Origin: Diploptera punctata
Lineage: Eukaryota > Arthropoda > Insecta > Blattodea > Blaberidae
Direction of reading: 5' to 3'
NCBI GenBank assembly: GCA_030220185.1
Contig: JASPKZ010001603.1
Location: 248,001 to 312,000, forward strand
DNA: 64,000 nt
This document shows positions 11,753 through 22,716 of this stretch, piece by piece. The stretch's first letter is position 1. Each line of letters begins with the position of its first letter. A program made the position numbers and the translations under genes. The notes under the pieces are model-generated. The model made no database searches and was not told the origin of the DNA. It worked only from the letters and a program-made list of their open reading frames with translations.

Positions 11753-12382
11753 GTGGAGCAGTCTGAAGTTACTTTTGCTGAAATATACGGCTCTAATCAG
11801 TGTTCAGAAATAGGACAGAGAGATTTGACATGTAAACATTTTGAATGTGATGTATGTAATAAGCCATTTACTCGGAAATACGATCTCAGTAGACATTTGC
11901 GTATACATAGGAATGAGAAACCTTTCAAATGTTTAATTTGTAACAAATCGTTTACTGATAAATCTAATCATGTTAGACATATACGTATACATAATGATGA
12001 TAAACCATTTAAATGTTATCTTTGTGAGAAGTTGTTTACTCAGAGATCCAGTCTAAACATACATTTACATATACATAATAAGAAACCACTAAAATGTAAT
12101 GTATGTATTTTGTCTTTTGCTAAGAAGTACCCTCATAATTCAATTCGTAATGACGAGAAGCCATTCAAATGTAAGTTTTGCAACAAATTATTTGCCCAGA
12201 AACATCATCTTGGTAGACATTTACGTAATGTACATAATAGTGAGAAACCATTCAAATGTTCTTTTTGTGAGAAGTCATATGCAGAGAAATCCATTCTTAC
12301 TAAACATTTACATGTACGTAATGATCAGAAACTATTCAAATGTTCTGTTTGTAATGTAGTTTGTTCAAAAGTGTTCCCTTAA
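11753..12382 (+). CDS. C2H2 zinc-finger protein, terminal exon 1
   Basis: The TTTTCAG acceptor ends at 11752, and the exon opens in phase 0 with VEQSEVTFAEIYG. With the three upstream exons it would give about 297 residues. It encodes a C2H2 array, presumably a nuclear DNA-binding protein. Fingers 1-3 are intact (CDVC, CLIC, CYLC with HLRIH, HIRIH, HLHIH). Finger 4 has lost its histidine pattern (KYPHNSIRN). Finger 5 (CKFC...HLRNVH) has an HX4H end, finger 6 ends HLHVRN (last His missing), and finger 7 breaks off at a stop at 12380. Finger-like sequence continues in shifted frames to about 12460, where family T copy A is inserted. The exon may therefore be decaying; the homologous exon at 17521 could be an alternative 3' end. 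Confidence 0.8.
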   Translation: MEQSEVTFAEIYGSNQCSEIGQRDLTCKHFECDVCNKPFTRKYDLSRHLRIHRNEKPFKCLICNKSFTDKSNHVRHIRIHNDDKPFKCYLCEKLFTQRSSLNIHLHIHNKKPLKCNVCILSFAKKYPHNSIRNDEKPFKCKFCNKLFAQKHHLGRHLRNVHNSEKPFKCSFCEKSYAEKSILTKHLHVRNDQKLFKCSVCNVVCSKVFP

Positions 12383-12460
12383 TACACATTTTTACGAATT
12401 CATAATAATGAGAAACCATTCAAATGTGTTTACAGCTAGTCATTTATCCAGAAACGTCTT

Positions 12461-14158
12461 CTGAGATACGGTCCGGTTGTGATATAAACAAACCAGATGT
12501 ATGACTGCGTTTTTGTTGGTCAAATAATGCTTTTACTTTAAGCATGTAAAAAATATAGTTTGCTCTCTTATATTCTAAATAAAAATATATATTATTATAT
12601 AGCACATGTTTACAAATAATGCTTTTACTTTAAGCATGTAAAAATATAGTTTGCTCTCTTATATTCTAAATAAAAATATATATATATTATATAGCACATG
12701 TTTACAAATAATGCTTTTACTTTAAGCATGTAAAAAATATAGTTTGCTCTCTTATATTCGAAATAAAAATATATATATATTATATAGCACATGTTTACAA
12801 ATAATGCTTTTACTTAAGCATGTAAAAAATATAGTTTGCTCTCTTATATTCTAAATAAAAATATATATATATTATATAGCACATGTTTACAAATAATGCT
12901 TTTACTTTAAGCATGTAAAAAATATAGTTTGCTCTCTTATATTCGAAATAAAAATATATATATATTATATAGCACATGTTTACAAATAATGCTTTTACTT
13001 TAAGCATGTAAAAAATATTAGTTTGCTCTCTTATATTCGAAATAAAAATATATTATATTATATAGCACATGTTTACAAATAATGCTTTTACTTTAAGCAT
13101 GTAAAAAATATAGTTTGCTCTCTTATATTCTAAATAAAAATATATATATATTATATAGCACATGTTTACAAATAATGCTTTTACTTTAAGCATGTAAAAA
13201 ATATAGTTTGCTTCTCTTCGATATTAAAAATATATATATATATATATAGCACATGTTTACAAATAATGCTTTTACTTTAAGCATGTAAAAAATATAGTTT
13301 GCTCTCTTATATTCTAAATAAAAATATATATATATTATATAGCACATGTTTACAAATAATGCTTTTACTTTAAGCATGTAAAAAATATAGTTTGCTCTCT
13401 TATATTCGAAATAAAAATATATATATATTATATAGCACATGTTTACAAATAATGCTTTTACTTTAAGCATGTAAAAAATATAGTTTGCTCTCTTATATTC
13501 GAAATAAAAATATATATATATTATATAGCACATGTTTACATATGGATGAGTCTTGTAATACGTAATTATAATTTTAATAGATTAAATTATTAAGCATTTC
13601 ATTGTTTAATACTTATGCGTGTGCAGTTCTGAAAAAAAATGAATTTCAGTATTTCCAAATGGCTGCTTCTATAATTTTTTTAAGCATTAAAAAGGAAAAC
13701 CTTTGTAAATCGAAGAGAAACAAATTATTTTAAAATACTTAAGTGATAAATGTTCTACATTAGCCATTGAGAATGTGGTGAAAATAATAGCACAATTTAC
13801 AGGTCAGTCAGCATGGAGCATATATTCTGCTCATAGAACTAATGAAGTTGCAAATAATATCTATCAACATCATGCAAAAGCGTAAATATCTGATAGGTAT
13901 TTTCCAATTTTTTTTAAATAAACAAGAAATGGAGGAATTCCTAATTATTGGTACCATTTAATCTTATATTCAGTCTTATTTCCCTAAAATATGATGTAGC
14001 CTAACAAAAATGTTTCTATCGATGACCGTTCTGTAAACAATTCAGTCACATGGCAGGTAAAAAGCACAATCGTACCTCCAGTACATAGTATCATGAAGCA
14101 ATACCTTATGCAAAGTTTATTTAAGTTCAACTGGAACTTAGTTTGTAATCGGTATAGT
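12461..14158 (+). mobile_element. DDE_3-type DNA transposon, family T copy A
   Basis: Terminal sequences GATATAAACAAACC (left) and ACCTTATGCAAAGTTT with CAACTGGAACTTAG (right) match copies B and C. Around 13640-13880 are remnants of the transposase N-terminal region (AGCCATTGAGAATGTGGTGA matches the other copies). Zinc-finger sequence flanks both sides (LLR before, LLHIRNNN after), so the copy landed inside a finger. A central segment was amplified into the array at 12521-13538. No complete transposase remains. Confidence 0.65.
12521..13538. repeat. 92-93 bp tandem array, 11 copies
   Basis: Units start at 12521, 12613, 12705, 12798, 12890, 12983, 13076, 13169, 13260, 13353 and 13446, each with CAAATAATGCTTTTACTT and ending TAGCACATGTTTA. 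They are nearly identical; a diagnostic site is TTCTAAAT in some units and TTCGAAAT in others, and unit 8 is disturbed. The unit equals a segment that is single-copy in family T copies B and C. Open frames on the minus strand are a by-product of the period (93 = 31 codons). Confidence 0.95.
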
Positions 14159-14370
14159 AGACTTTTGCATATTCGTAATAATAATAAATAATTCAAGTCA
14201 TTCATTTACTGTAATGACTAACCTTAAAAGGCATGGATCTATACAAACATAGGAATGGTAAACTATTCAAATATTGTATTTATAATAAATCATTTGCTCA
14301 CAAAACTGTTATTTTATCCTGACTTATTCACAGTAAAGAGAAACTCATTCTATGTTTAATCTGTAATAAG
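14159..14370 (+). pseudogene. zinc-finger exon remnant beyond copy A
   Basis: Frames with stops read LLHIRNNNK, then FKYCIYNKSFAHKTVILS and HSKEKLILCLICNK, i.e. two eroded C2H2 fingers with linkers. It continues the array that stops at about 12460 on the other side of copy A. This is inferred to be the 3' part of terminal exon 1, cut off by the transposon. Confidence 0.65.
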
Positions 14371-14384
14371 TTAATAAATTAAAT

Positions 14385-15330
14385 AATCGTGATTATCATC
14401 TCATATACTCAATGTTTTTCAAAACACAGGACTGGTTTAAGGAAACATTTTTCATATCTTCAGCCATCTTTACGACTGTTGAATTTTCGCCTTTGCCTTC
14501 ATCTTCTAAACTGCTGTCTAGTGCTGATTTAATGAGCTCTGAGATCAAATCTTGCTCGCCGGGAATTTTGAAAATTCATAAATGTATATTTGTTCTGAAT
14601 ATATATATTTTTGCATACTGTCAAACCCAAGGGTTTCGCCAAATGTTTTCAAGAGTTTAGCTTATTTTTCAATTTTACGATTCTCTAGCAAACTATGAGC
14701 AGCAATTGCTCATTTCTCCATTTCTAATATTTCTAAAGTGTTAATTTGTATGAATGTCTAAATTCGTTTTTGTTTTTCCTATATAAATTTTATTGCAGTC
14801 TTTACAACTAATTTGATAAATTTTAGATTTTTTTGTTAGCCCATGTTTTTCCCTTTACAGAGATTTAGGTGCTCTCCCCCTACACGGAAGAATTTGAACC
14901 ATACTAACTTAGTTACACTTGTTTTCGTATAGATGTAATTTTGAGTGCACCGCATCATACTGATATCTAGGAAACCAAGGTACTACTAGGATGGGAAAAT
15001 TCGGTAAATTTTGCTTAGAGGCCTTTTGATTCAGGTTTAAGGATTTTTTACTAGCCTGAAAATGTTCAGACTCGGGACCCACGACTTAAAGTCCCTCCCG
15101 GAGGACTTGCTCCTTGGATTTTTCCGTCCTAAAAATCCATCAACCCCGGCCGGGTTGAACCCACGACTCTCGGGACCAGAGGCAAGGAGCATAACCACTA
15201 GTCCACCGTGGTCGACTTTTTTACTATCTGGGTATTAACTTAATTATTAGGTATTAGTAGATTACCCAGGCTAAATTATATTTCGGTGCTAATGTGATAC
15301 TGAATTTCTTGATTTTCTTTTAATTTGTTT
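14385..15330 (-). mobile_element. PLE fragment, interrupted by a SINE
   Basis: Closely parallels 54340-54895. It starts with the outward end near 14398, then minus-strand tail sequence (CAAATCTTGCTC), then TGCAGTCTTTACAACTAATT before a SINE at 14859-15218. It resumes at TTTTTACTATCTGGGTATTA and TACCCAGGCTAA. The parallel copy at 54780-54850 reads straight through the SINE site. The hammerhead region near 14430-14460 keeps CTGAAGA on minus but has lost GAAA. Confidence 0.7.
14859..15218 (-). mobile_element. tRNA-headed SINE, family B
   Basis: The right end is a tRNA-like head on the minus strand: B-box-like GGGTTCAACCC near 15155-15165 and an A-box-like GTGGACTAGTGGTTATGC at the right end. 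The body includes AAATTCGG and AGGACTTGCTCCTTGG. A second copy is at 26339-26846. It is inserted in a PLE. Confidence 0.75.
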
Positions 15331-16290
15331 TGTGTTTAAGGATGGTATGTAATTTTTTTAATGATTTTTGTTTTTTTGGGGTCATATTGTAGGGTTGTGT
15401 ATTCATTTAATTTTTGTTGTTGTTTGAATTAGGAGATAATTACAACTCATTTATTTATTAACTTGACAGCCTCATAATGTTATTTCCCAAAATAAGTTTT
15501 ATGAAATTGTTTGCTTGGTAATATCAGTTTACTTGACATATATTTGTGAATAGAATTTTAAAAATGGCGAACATTGCACACTATGAAGAACATAAAGACT
15601 CAGGAAGTTATAAAGATGCTAGTTTTTTTGGTATCTCATATAGTTGATATTCGTTTTTGACAAAAGTGTTCTTCTAGAAATTTTTAACTGCTTATTCTTT
15701 GTGGCTATGTTATACAGAATGTCCCATTTATCTTGATAATTGGAAATAATTTTGTACTTATCTACCAAATGAAAACTTGTTTTTTACAAAAATTGTCCTA
15801 CTACGAAAGGGAAATAATACAGATGTTTAATGAACTTTTTAGCATTGTTTATTAACAAGATATGAATATGTAACTTTGTTTTATTCAATGTCACTATATA
15901 TTTTTTTCTTCGATGCGTTAATTAATCACTCAAAGACTGTTCAAAAATGTATCACAATGTACCATTCTAATAAATAGAACCTTATTAATGGAAATATGGA
16001 TTGGTCGTCGAGGGGCAGTTCATTGGTCTGCTCAATCTCCTGACCGTACTCTATTGAACCTTTTTTCTCTGGGGAGTTATTAAAGTTATCTAGCGACATA
16101 TTCCGACCACTCCAGAGAATGGGCAGGGCCGAATTGTACATGCTTGTACTTCCATTCAGTCGGTAACCATGGGAAAAAAATCAATCTCATTCATTCGGGG
16201 ATTTTACATTTGTGTCACTGAAAATGTACACGAATTTTGAGCACTTAATGTGAATGTTCTACTTGTGTTCCTAATTCATATGGGTAGTAC
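15331..16290. other. non-coding; contains one PLE leader
   Basis: The complement of the PLE leader (CCTCATAATGTTATTTCCC) is at 15472-15490, with ATTTATTAACTTGACAG beside it as at 52640-52670. The rest is AT-rich. A 66-codon minus frame at 16141-15941 has no recognisable domain and I do not call it a gene. Confidence 0.5.
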
Positions 16291-16295
16291 TGTTA

Positions 16296-16624
16296 TCCAT
16301 CCATCCATAGTAATTCTGCCCGAGGACAGGTCTTTCACTGCAATCATAGCATTTTCATGCTATGCTTTGCAGCTTTACTAGGAAATTGTAGGTGTGGTAT
16401 ACTTCCCGTTTCTTTCCACACCGGTGAAGGATGATGATGATGATGATGATGGCCATATGATTTCGGGGACCGTTCGGGCCTTAAAGTTTTTCCTGACATT
16501 TGTCTTACAGGTGAGGAAAAACCCCAATAAAAACCTCACCCAGAAGAACTGTCCCGACCGGGGATCGAACCCGGGCCTGCTGCGTGACAAGGCAGCACGC
16601 TGCCTCGAGACCACAGCGGTGGAC
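16296..16624 (-). mobile_element. tRNA-headed SINE, family A
   Basis: The minus-strand head at the right end has a B-box GGGTTCGATCCCCGG (about 16558-16572). The body carries a (GAT)n run, GGCCATATGATTTCGGGGAC and the hairpin AGCATGAAAATGCT; the 3' tail is (GGAT)n at the left end. Other copies are at 34262-34545, 45519-45796 and 39296-39958 (split by a MITE), with a fragment at 57433-57480. Confidence 0.85.
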
Positions 16625-16954
16625 TGTTACAGGACCATAATAATCCGACGTCGTTTTTCAATTAATAAGGAAATTTCCTAATTTGTTACTAATTATCCAT
16701 TTCCATTTATATTATTAATTTGCATGTGTGAACATATATTTAGTTTTTATTAGGTGTTTACTTCCAGTCCAAATTTCTTGGATATTATGCTGAGTTTCTA
16801 ATGCACGAGATCATTTTTACCATGTAACTATAAGCCTATAATCTGCTAAATGTCTGTTATCTGTCTGTTTGCAGATAGTGTGGTCTTCATATGTAGGGTG
16901 TAACTGCAAATGTTTTGGATGAACCTTAATTAACAGAGATATTAAAATAACCCT

Positions 16955-17130
16955 AACTCATTGGCACTATCGAACGCGTAGGTTCATGGCCGCGCGGACA
17001 TAAGCTCTCCATACATCCCTATCCTGAGCTAATATTTCCTTATCCCCGGTATAATCCACTTTCCCAAAATCATGGTTAATATATTCTCCTACCTCATTCT
17101 GGGCCTATCTACTAGACGCTTTCCATCTGG
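16955..17130 (-). mobile_element. LINE C-terminal tail
   Basis: The minus strand matches the tail at 10655-10960: GGTTCATGGCCGCGCGGAC and TAATCCACTTTCCCAAAATC are the complements of its end. It is non-coding now. Confidence 0.7.
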
Positions 17131-17269
17131 TTTCCTGCAAGGAATTAATTTCTAACCTTCTAGGTTGAAATTTTGGGGTGAATCTAACAATGTAAAAATA
17201 ACTTTGTTCAGAAATATTCATATTTTGGAGACTTTTGTCATCAAAAATCCTCATCCTAATGTACCCGAG

Positions 17270-17320
17270 CTAAGATCAACCTGTACTGTAAACAAACTTG
17301 CATAAGGTATTAACTTGCCC
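17270..17320. repeat. family T terminus
   Basis: GAGCTAAGATCAACCTGTAC followed by AAACAAACTTGCATAAGGTA is a clean copy of the family T terminal repeat, upstream of the second finger exon. Confidence 0.6.
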
Positions 17321-17520
17321 ATCATCAAATTCACAATCACCTCTACTCATCCGTATCTTATTAGGGTCTCCTTCATTTCCTCCGATTTGGAATCCACTCC
17401 TCGCAGGCAATCTACCTTCATCCCATCTCTTCATATGTCCAAATCAATGTAATTGTTATTTTCCCACAAATTATATTATTGATTTTTTAATTTTTTATTA
17501 ATACGATATTACAATTTTAG

Positions 17521-18492
17521 GTGGAGGAGAAGGGAGAGTCACTTGGAATCTACTATTCTAATCCGTGTTCAGAAACAGGAGACATAGTCTCGACTTGTAA
17601 ACAGAGCAAGTGTTTCTGTTGGTAATGTGGTATTTAATGATAATTCCAGTCATTTTAGACATTTATATATACATGATACTGAAAATCCAATCAATTCTTC
17701 TGTCTGTTCCGACTAACAATAAACCATTGAATTGTACAGTATGTAATATGTCATTTAGTTGTAAATCACATCTAAATAGACATTTACTTACACATAATAA
17801 GGAGACACCATTCAAATGTTACCTTTTGTAATAAGTCATTTAGTTCTAAATTCAGCCTTGAAAGACATAAACATCATACACACAGTAATGAAAGTACAAT
17901 GAAATGTTCAGTTTGCAATAAGCCTTTTAATGATGAACAGAGTCTTAACGTACATTTACTTTCACATGGTAATGAGGAACAGTTTAAATGTTTCCTTTTG
18001 TAATAAGTCTTTTAAGGAAGGATCCAATCTTGTTAAACATTTATTGAAAACATAATGTTGACAAATCATTCAAATGTTCTCATTGTACTAAAACATTTAA
18101 TTTTAAATCTAGTCTCGTTAGGCACATACATGTACATAATAGTGAGAAACCATTCAAATGTTCACTGTGTAATAAGTCTTTCGTTCGGAAATGCCAACTT
18201 GCTGCTCATTTCCTTACGCATAGTAATGAAAAACCGCTTGAATGTTTCATTTGCAGTAAGTCATTCTCTAGCAAGCAATATCTTAAAGTACACTTACGTG
18301 TACATGGTAGTGATAAACCATTCACATGTTCTATTTGTAATAAGTCGTTTTAACTTCAAATTTCGTCTTGTTGAACATTTACGTATACATACTAAAGAGA
18401 AACCTTTCAAATTGTTATTGTGTGAAATGTCATTTGCTGTGAAGTATCGGCTTAATAAACATTTACGTATACATAATAGAGCAATTCCATGA
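17521..18492 (+). pseudogene. C2H2 zinc-finger terminal exon 2 (frameshifted)
   Basis: The ATTTTAG acceptor ends at 17520; the exon opens VEEKGESLGIYYSNPCSETG, clearly homologous to the start of terminal exon 1. About nine fingers follow: CTVC, CYLC, CSVC, CFLC, CSHC, CSLC, CFIC, CSIC and a last one with its first Cys lost. The first finger (near 17600) is eroded and a TAA occurs at about 17622. Three frame breaks are single extra Ts in T runs: CCTTTTGTAATAAG at about 17820 and 17993, and CGTTTTAACTTC at about 18348. Another break is near 18050. The final finger ends at a stop at 18490. It is either a young pseudogene or a real alternative 3' exon with homopolymer errors in the assembly. Between breaks the coding is well preserved. 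Confidence 0.75.
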
Positions 18493-19850
18493 AAATATCA
18501 TACTGAGTTGAAAATTTTGAAATTGACACAGGAATAATTTTCTTGGCGTTAATATATATCTTTAAGGATCAAATTATCTAATTCTATAAGATCATGTTCC
18601 ATAAGTGTATTATTTTAATCTAATATTACTGGTAGTAGACTTGTCATATTCCAAACCTGTTAAAAACTCAAAATTTTAACCAATTTGTTGTTTAATGATT
18701 TGGTCATATGAATTCGTTTTATTTTACAAACTCTTTTGTTAAACCATACTTTGGTTCTCCCTAATTGTAAATTGTAATAATATTAAGTGCATTCTAATGT
18801 TTTATATACCTTAAATGTGTCCTATAATTGTTAACTGCAAGCTGTGGTCAGTCAGATCACGGAACAAGTATAAAAATGACTGTACACAACATAATAATTG
18901 ATGGAATAAAGATTTCCTTTTGGATTCTACGTTATTGGTACACAACTATCAAAAACGTATTGAAGACATTTTCTTGTAAAGTCAGTTATTTTTCCCGCTA
19001 AGTGTCCCGTGATTGACTGACTTTTTGTCCTATTATATAATTTATATGAATATATATGCTAATATACATGGTTCAGTCAGTTGCTTGCTGTACTCCTCTG
19101 AGGATTAACATAAACATGGTTTAGGAAATCTGGTAGACTGTTTGGCCCAGCTGTTCCATAAAACAATTACTGGCCCTTTTTTGTGTGTTAATTTGAGCTA
19201 AAAGACAGTTAGCGGAAGTATTTAAATATATTCAGGAAAAAGGTTGTCAGTAATTGAAGCAGCCACATTTGTTGATTTCTCAGAAAATTATACCTACAAA
19301 GAACAAAATGAGATCCAGACAGTTATTGGAAAAATTAGCAACAGGGCCTATCTCAATATTAACTGCTGTTTGCATAGTTTAGATGGAAGGTAACAGGGAA
19401 GTTCAGAACAAATACTTTGTTCTATTGTCAGGTTATGTGACAGAGAAGTTCAGAAGAAATACACTGTTCTATTGTCAGGTTATGTGACCAATAGCAAGTG
19501 TGTCTATAGATGTTTGCTATAGAAAAGTGTTTTTTTTTGTTTTAACTATAGTGATTTCTTCCAAAACTTGGTGATAATTTTCAGTTTGGAGCCAGCAGGT
19601 AATAGAAATAGGCCTATACATTTAGCAATTGGCACTGTTACTTGCATATTTGGATTTTGACATAAGATGGAACTTCTTTGAAATGTACAATGGAATGTGG
19701 ACTATAAATGCAATTGGCGTATTATATTATGTACAATCTTAATCAGACACTTTTCCTCTTCTCATATCAGGTATATCAACAACCTCTAATTTCAATCAAT
19801 TGTAATATGTATTGCAAGCATTTTACAGCAAAAGTGTATTGTAAATGCTA
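18493..19850. other. non-coding stretch after finger exon 2
   Basis: AT-rich. AATAAA-like signals occur near 18905, but no cleavage context can be judged. Apart from the short duplication at 19391-19487 I recognise nothing. Confidence 0.4.
19391..19487. repeat. about 50-bp tandem duplication
   Basis: GAAGTTCAGAACAAATACTT and GAAGTTCAGAAGAAATACAC are each followed by TGTTCTATTGTCAGGTTATG. Two head-to-tail copies with few differences. Confidence 0.8.
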
Positions 19851-19899
19851 GTCCGAGTCACATATGGAATTGCTCAATAATTAGAAACGCATTCCTTTC

Positions 19900-20060
19900 T
19901 TTATTTTGTGATGTCATTTACTACAAAGTATGTAATAAGGCATATATATATATATATATATAATATATATATAATGTGTGTGCATAGTTAATAAGAAACC
20001 AGTCAAATGATCTGTTTGGAGTAACTATCTTTTTGGTAGAGCAAATGTTCATATACCTCT
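19900..20060 (+). pseudogene. zinc-finger remnant split by family T copy B
   Basis: Around 19990-20060 a broken frame reads PVK, SVWSNYLFGRANVHIPL, a C2H2 finger with its cysteines lost. After copy B, 20905-20935 reads LNRHLSMYS, the matching end of a finger. A (TA)n run at 19943-19972 lies inside the remnant. This is probably a third, dead terminal finger exon. Confidence 0.5.
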
Positions 20061-20905
20061 CCGAGTAAAGTTCCACTGTAATATAAACAAACCAGATATA
20101 TGACTGCATTTTCATTTCGTCGCATACTGGCTTTAACCTTTAAGCATAAAAGAAAATGTAGTTTGCTTTCTAACACTACGAAATAGCTGAGATAAAAATA
20201 ATAAAAATTAATATTACCTAGCACATTTCTGTATATGGGAGAATCTTGAATATATAATTAACAATTTAATAGATTAAATAAACAATTGTCATATTCGTAA
20301 CAACACACGGCAATGCAGACTATAGTCATATGTTATGTTTCAAAAGGTGATCCATCTTCGGGTGCAATTTAATAAATACATTGGAAAACAAACGATTTAA
20401 AAAAAAAGATATGTTTATTTTTAATGTTTTCAAACAGTTTAGGCAAAAATATCTTAGCCATTAGAAATATTAGAAAAAAATAGCATTATCCATTGAGGAT
20501 GTGGTTAAAATAATAGTAGAATTATAGGTAAGTAATCGTGGAGCATTCATCTCTGCTGTAATGAAATTGTTCTGGTAAGTTAAAGGATATCTATCTACGT
20601 CATGAAAAAGGAATATATTTCTTATCAGATAGACCCATTTTTTTCATAAACAAATGAAAAATGGGAGAAAACTCATAATGTTTTGTACACATCATGTATT
20701 AATTCTTATTTCACATTAAATGTTGATGTTGCCTAAGAACAATGTTTCGATCGATGACAGTTCCTTACAGAATTCAGTCATATGGCAGGTAACAGTACAA
20801 CCACGTTCTTCTCATAGACGGAGTCGGCGGAGTAATATCTAACACAAGTTTGTTTCACAGTACAACTGAAACTTAGCTCAGAATTAGTATAGCCACCCCT
20901 AGCTT
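20061..20905 (+). mobile_element. DDE_3-type DNA transposon, family T copy B
   Basis: Left end CGAGTAAAGTTCCACTGTAA and AAACAAACCAGATATATGAC; right end AAGTTTGTTTCACAGTACAA and CTTAGCTCAGAATTAGTATA, which is complementary to the left end. Transposase N-terminal remnants at 20400-20560 (TCCATTGAGGATGTGGT). The tandem segment of copy A is present once here (20125-20230). Confidence 0.65.
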
Positions 20906-20950
20906 AATAGACATTTAAGTATGTATTCACAATCTTCAGGGGGTGGTCAG

Positions 20951-21369
20951 TCCTCAGGTGACTTTCTCCTTAATAAAAATGACATAAAAAAAGAAGCGCG
21001 ACAGACCTAGAAGGTCTTTGGCCTAGCGGCTGCTGGCCTCACATCCACATGTGTTAATCACAGAGGTAGACAATCATCTAGCCAGTATAGGTGTTATAGC
21101 TGTCTATATACCAGCAAAATCCATTGAAGATAGCGATGGATGATGATAACATTTTTGCAGGAAACGCACACCAATTAAAACTTAAGGATAACAGTATCTT
21201 CGTTTACTGTCAGCTGCACTTTTCCGATTCCCTCGCTGTTTTGCATTAAATTACCCTGAACGGTTAAGAAAAAAAATGCCATATGCATATTTGAGATTTT
21301 TTTGTTCAGAATCACCAGTACTATCACCCCTCAAAGCATGTACCTTTCCTCCTGACTCACCCTGTATAA
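20951..21369. other. non-coding, possible SINE-like fragment
   Basis: GACCTAGAAGGTCTTTGGCC and GATAGCGATGGATGATGATA suggest a short interspersed element, but no tRNA head can be assigned. Confidence 0.3.
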
Positions 21370-21870
21370 ACGACCACCATATTTTTCGGCTGACGTTTTA
21401 AATCCTGTATACCACATCGTTGATCCTCTTGACCATTCGCTGCAGCTTCGGTGATTTTCTTCTCGTCCGGGTCGGCAGGCGGTACAACCACAACAAGTCG
21501 CCTACGTTCGAGTTAGCCACACGGTCAAAACGCATCTTCATACTGTCACTGGCTAGCTTAAGGTTCTCTCCCAGCATTCTGATCAGCTTCCCATATGTAA
21601 ATGGTTGCCGGCTGGTCAGCTTAAGGTGGAGTACCAAACTGGAGGTCGCAAGGAAGCCGCAACACTCTTCCTAAGACCATTCTTGACTGGAGTCATTCCG
21701 GGTGGGTGTCGTGGGTAGTTGCACGGTAGACCAGTACGAACAGTGGAATCCCGGTGGCCGAATCTCTCTGTTCACTGTAACCACCTTGCATTAGATGTCC
21801 CTTGATAGTCTTCAAACCATCCCTTCAGATTGTGGATTCCTACTCTGGCTGCAGCCGCCTAAATCCAAAA
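21370..21870 (-). mobile_element. Ty3/gypsy-type retrotransposon fragment, integrase C-terminal part
   Basis: Minus strand 21637-21398 reads LTSRQPFTYGKLIRMLGENL, then VGDLLWLYRLPTRTRRKSPK and INDVVYRI. This is the DxVWLY...KSPKL...VVYRI pattern that closes the integrase of Ty3/gypsy elements. Residues around the usual W...GP box are missing. The copy is a dead fragment; no LTR is recognised. Confidence 0.7.
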
Positions 21871-21905
21871 GCTACTACAACAATGCGGAATTGTATACAT
21901 ATATA

Positions 21906-22592
21906 CATGGGTGTTGCCAAAAACACCGACAACGGAGGGGAGGTGGTATATATTGAGATATGTTGATCATTTTTAATAAGGTACCAATGTCCGGAAATGA
22001 TGCGTTTTCACACTATGAGTAGCTAACTTCTCAAGAGTTCCGTTAGTTGTATTTCAAGACTCGGTACTCTCACAGTTACATCAAGTTTTCAAAATATCCA
22101 CCTCCCATCTCATTGCAGAGCGTACAATCGGAGGTGTAGTGATTGGCGCACCACGTTGAAATACGCCGACCTCGTTTGAATTATTTCTGTAATAGCGTGG
22201 ATTCGAGCTATAAGACCCATATGTGACTACTGGAGTCGGATAAAACGGACTGTTTTCATGTCGCCCCATAAAAATTAGTCGAGAGGGTTAAGATCAGGTC
22301 CCCCTCTGTCGATCCATCGACCTAGATACGTGGTATCCAGATGTATCCTCATGTTGTAACCTCATTCCGTTGCGAAACCACGTATTATAGGTTCCGTACC
22401 TGGTGAGGTGTTGTTCAGTAATGAGTCTTCGAATCTTCAAACTAACACTGATCTTGAGACATAATTAACTAGTCATAGTGTGAAAACGCATCATTTCTGG
22501 ACGTTGGTACCTTATTAAAAATATTGTCAACTTATCTCAATACAGTATACTACCCTCATCTCCACTGTCGGTGTTTTTTTTGTAACACTGTG
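21906..22592 (-). mobile_element. Tc1/mariner-like element, internally deleted, minus
   Basis: TA-flanked. The left TIR GGGTGTTGCCAAAAACACCG and the right TIR (GTCGGTGTTTTTTTTGTAAC) are inverted, and subterminal GCGTTTTCACACTATGAG / CATAGTGTGAAAACGC pair as well. Minus-strand remnants match the transposase C-terminus of the copy at 22717-23468 (VGVFQRG, IVRSAMRWEVDI). About 690 bp, so most of the transposase gene is missing. Confidence 0.8.
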
Positions 22593-22716
22593 TATGTATA
22601 TATATATATATATATATATGGAAGTGATATAAGTGTTCTAATTCATATATACTACAGGATGGGTTAGTTTATAAAACTTTTACCTCCTATAGTTGTGTTT
22701 AAAGATTTCTTATATA

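Noticed and set aside
12810..13533. Repetitive minus-strand frames (MCYIIYIYFYFEYKRANYIF repeats)
   Set aside because: They exist only because a 93-bp unit keeps frame; no start context, composition or domain supports a protein.
12521..13538. Regular repeats resembling a CRISPR array
   Set aside because: The whole 92-93 bp unit is conserved with no variable spacers, and the genome is eukaryotic; it is a satellite-like tandem array.
15941..16141. 66-codon minus-strand frame
   Set aside because: No recognisable domain or homology visible; length is expected by chance in this sequence.
21398..21674. A complete Ty3/gypsy element
   Set aside because: Only the integrase C-terminal region is visible; no RT, protease or LTR pair was found.
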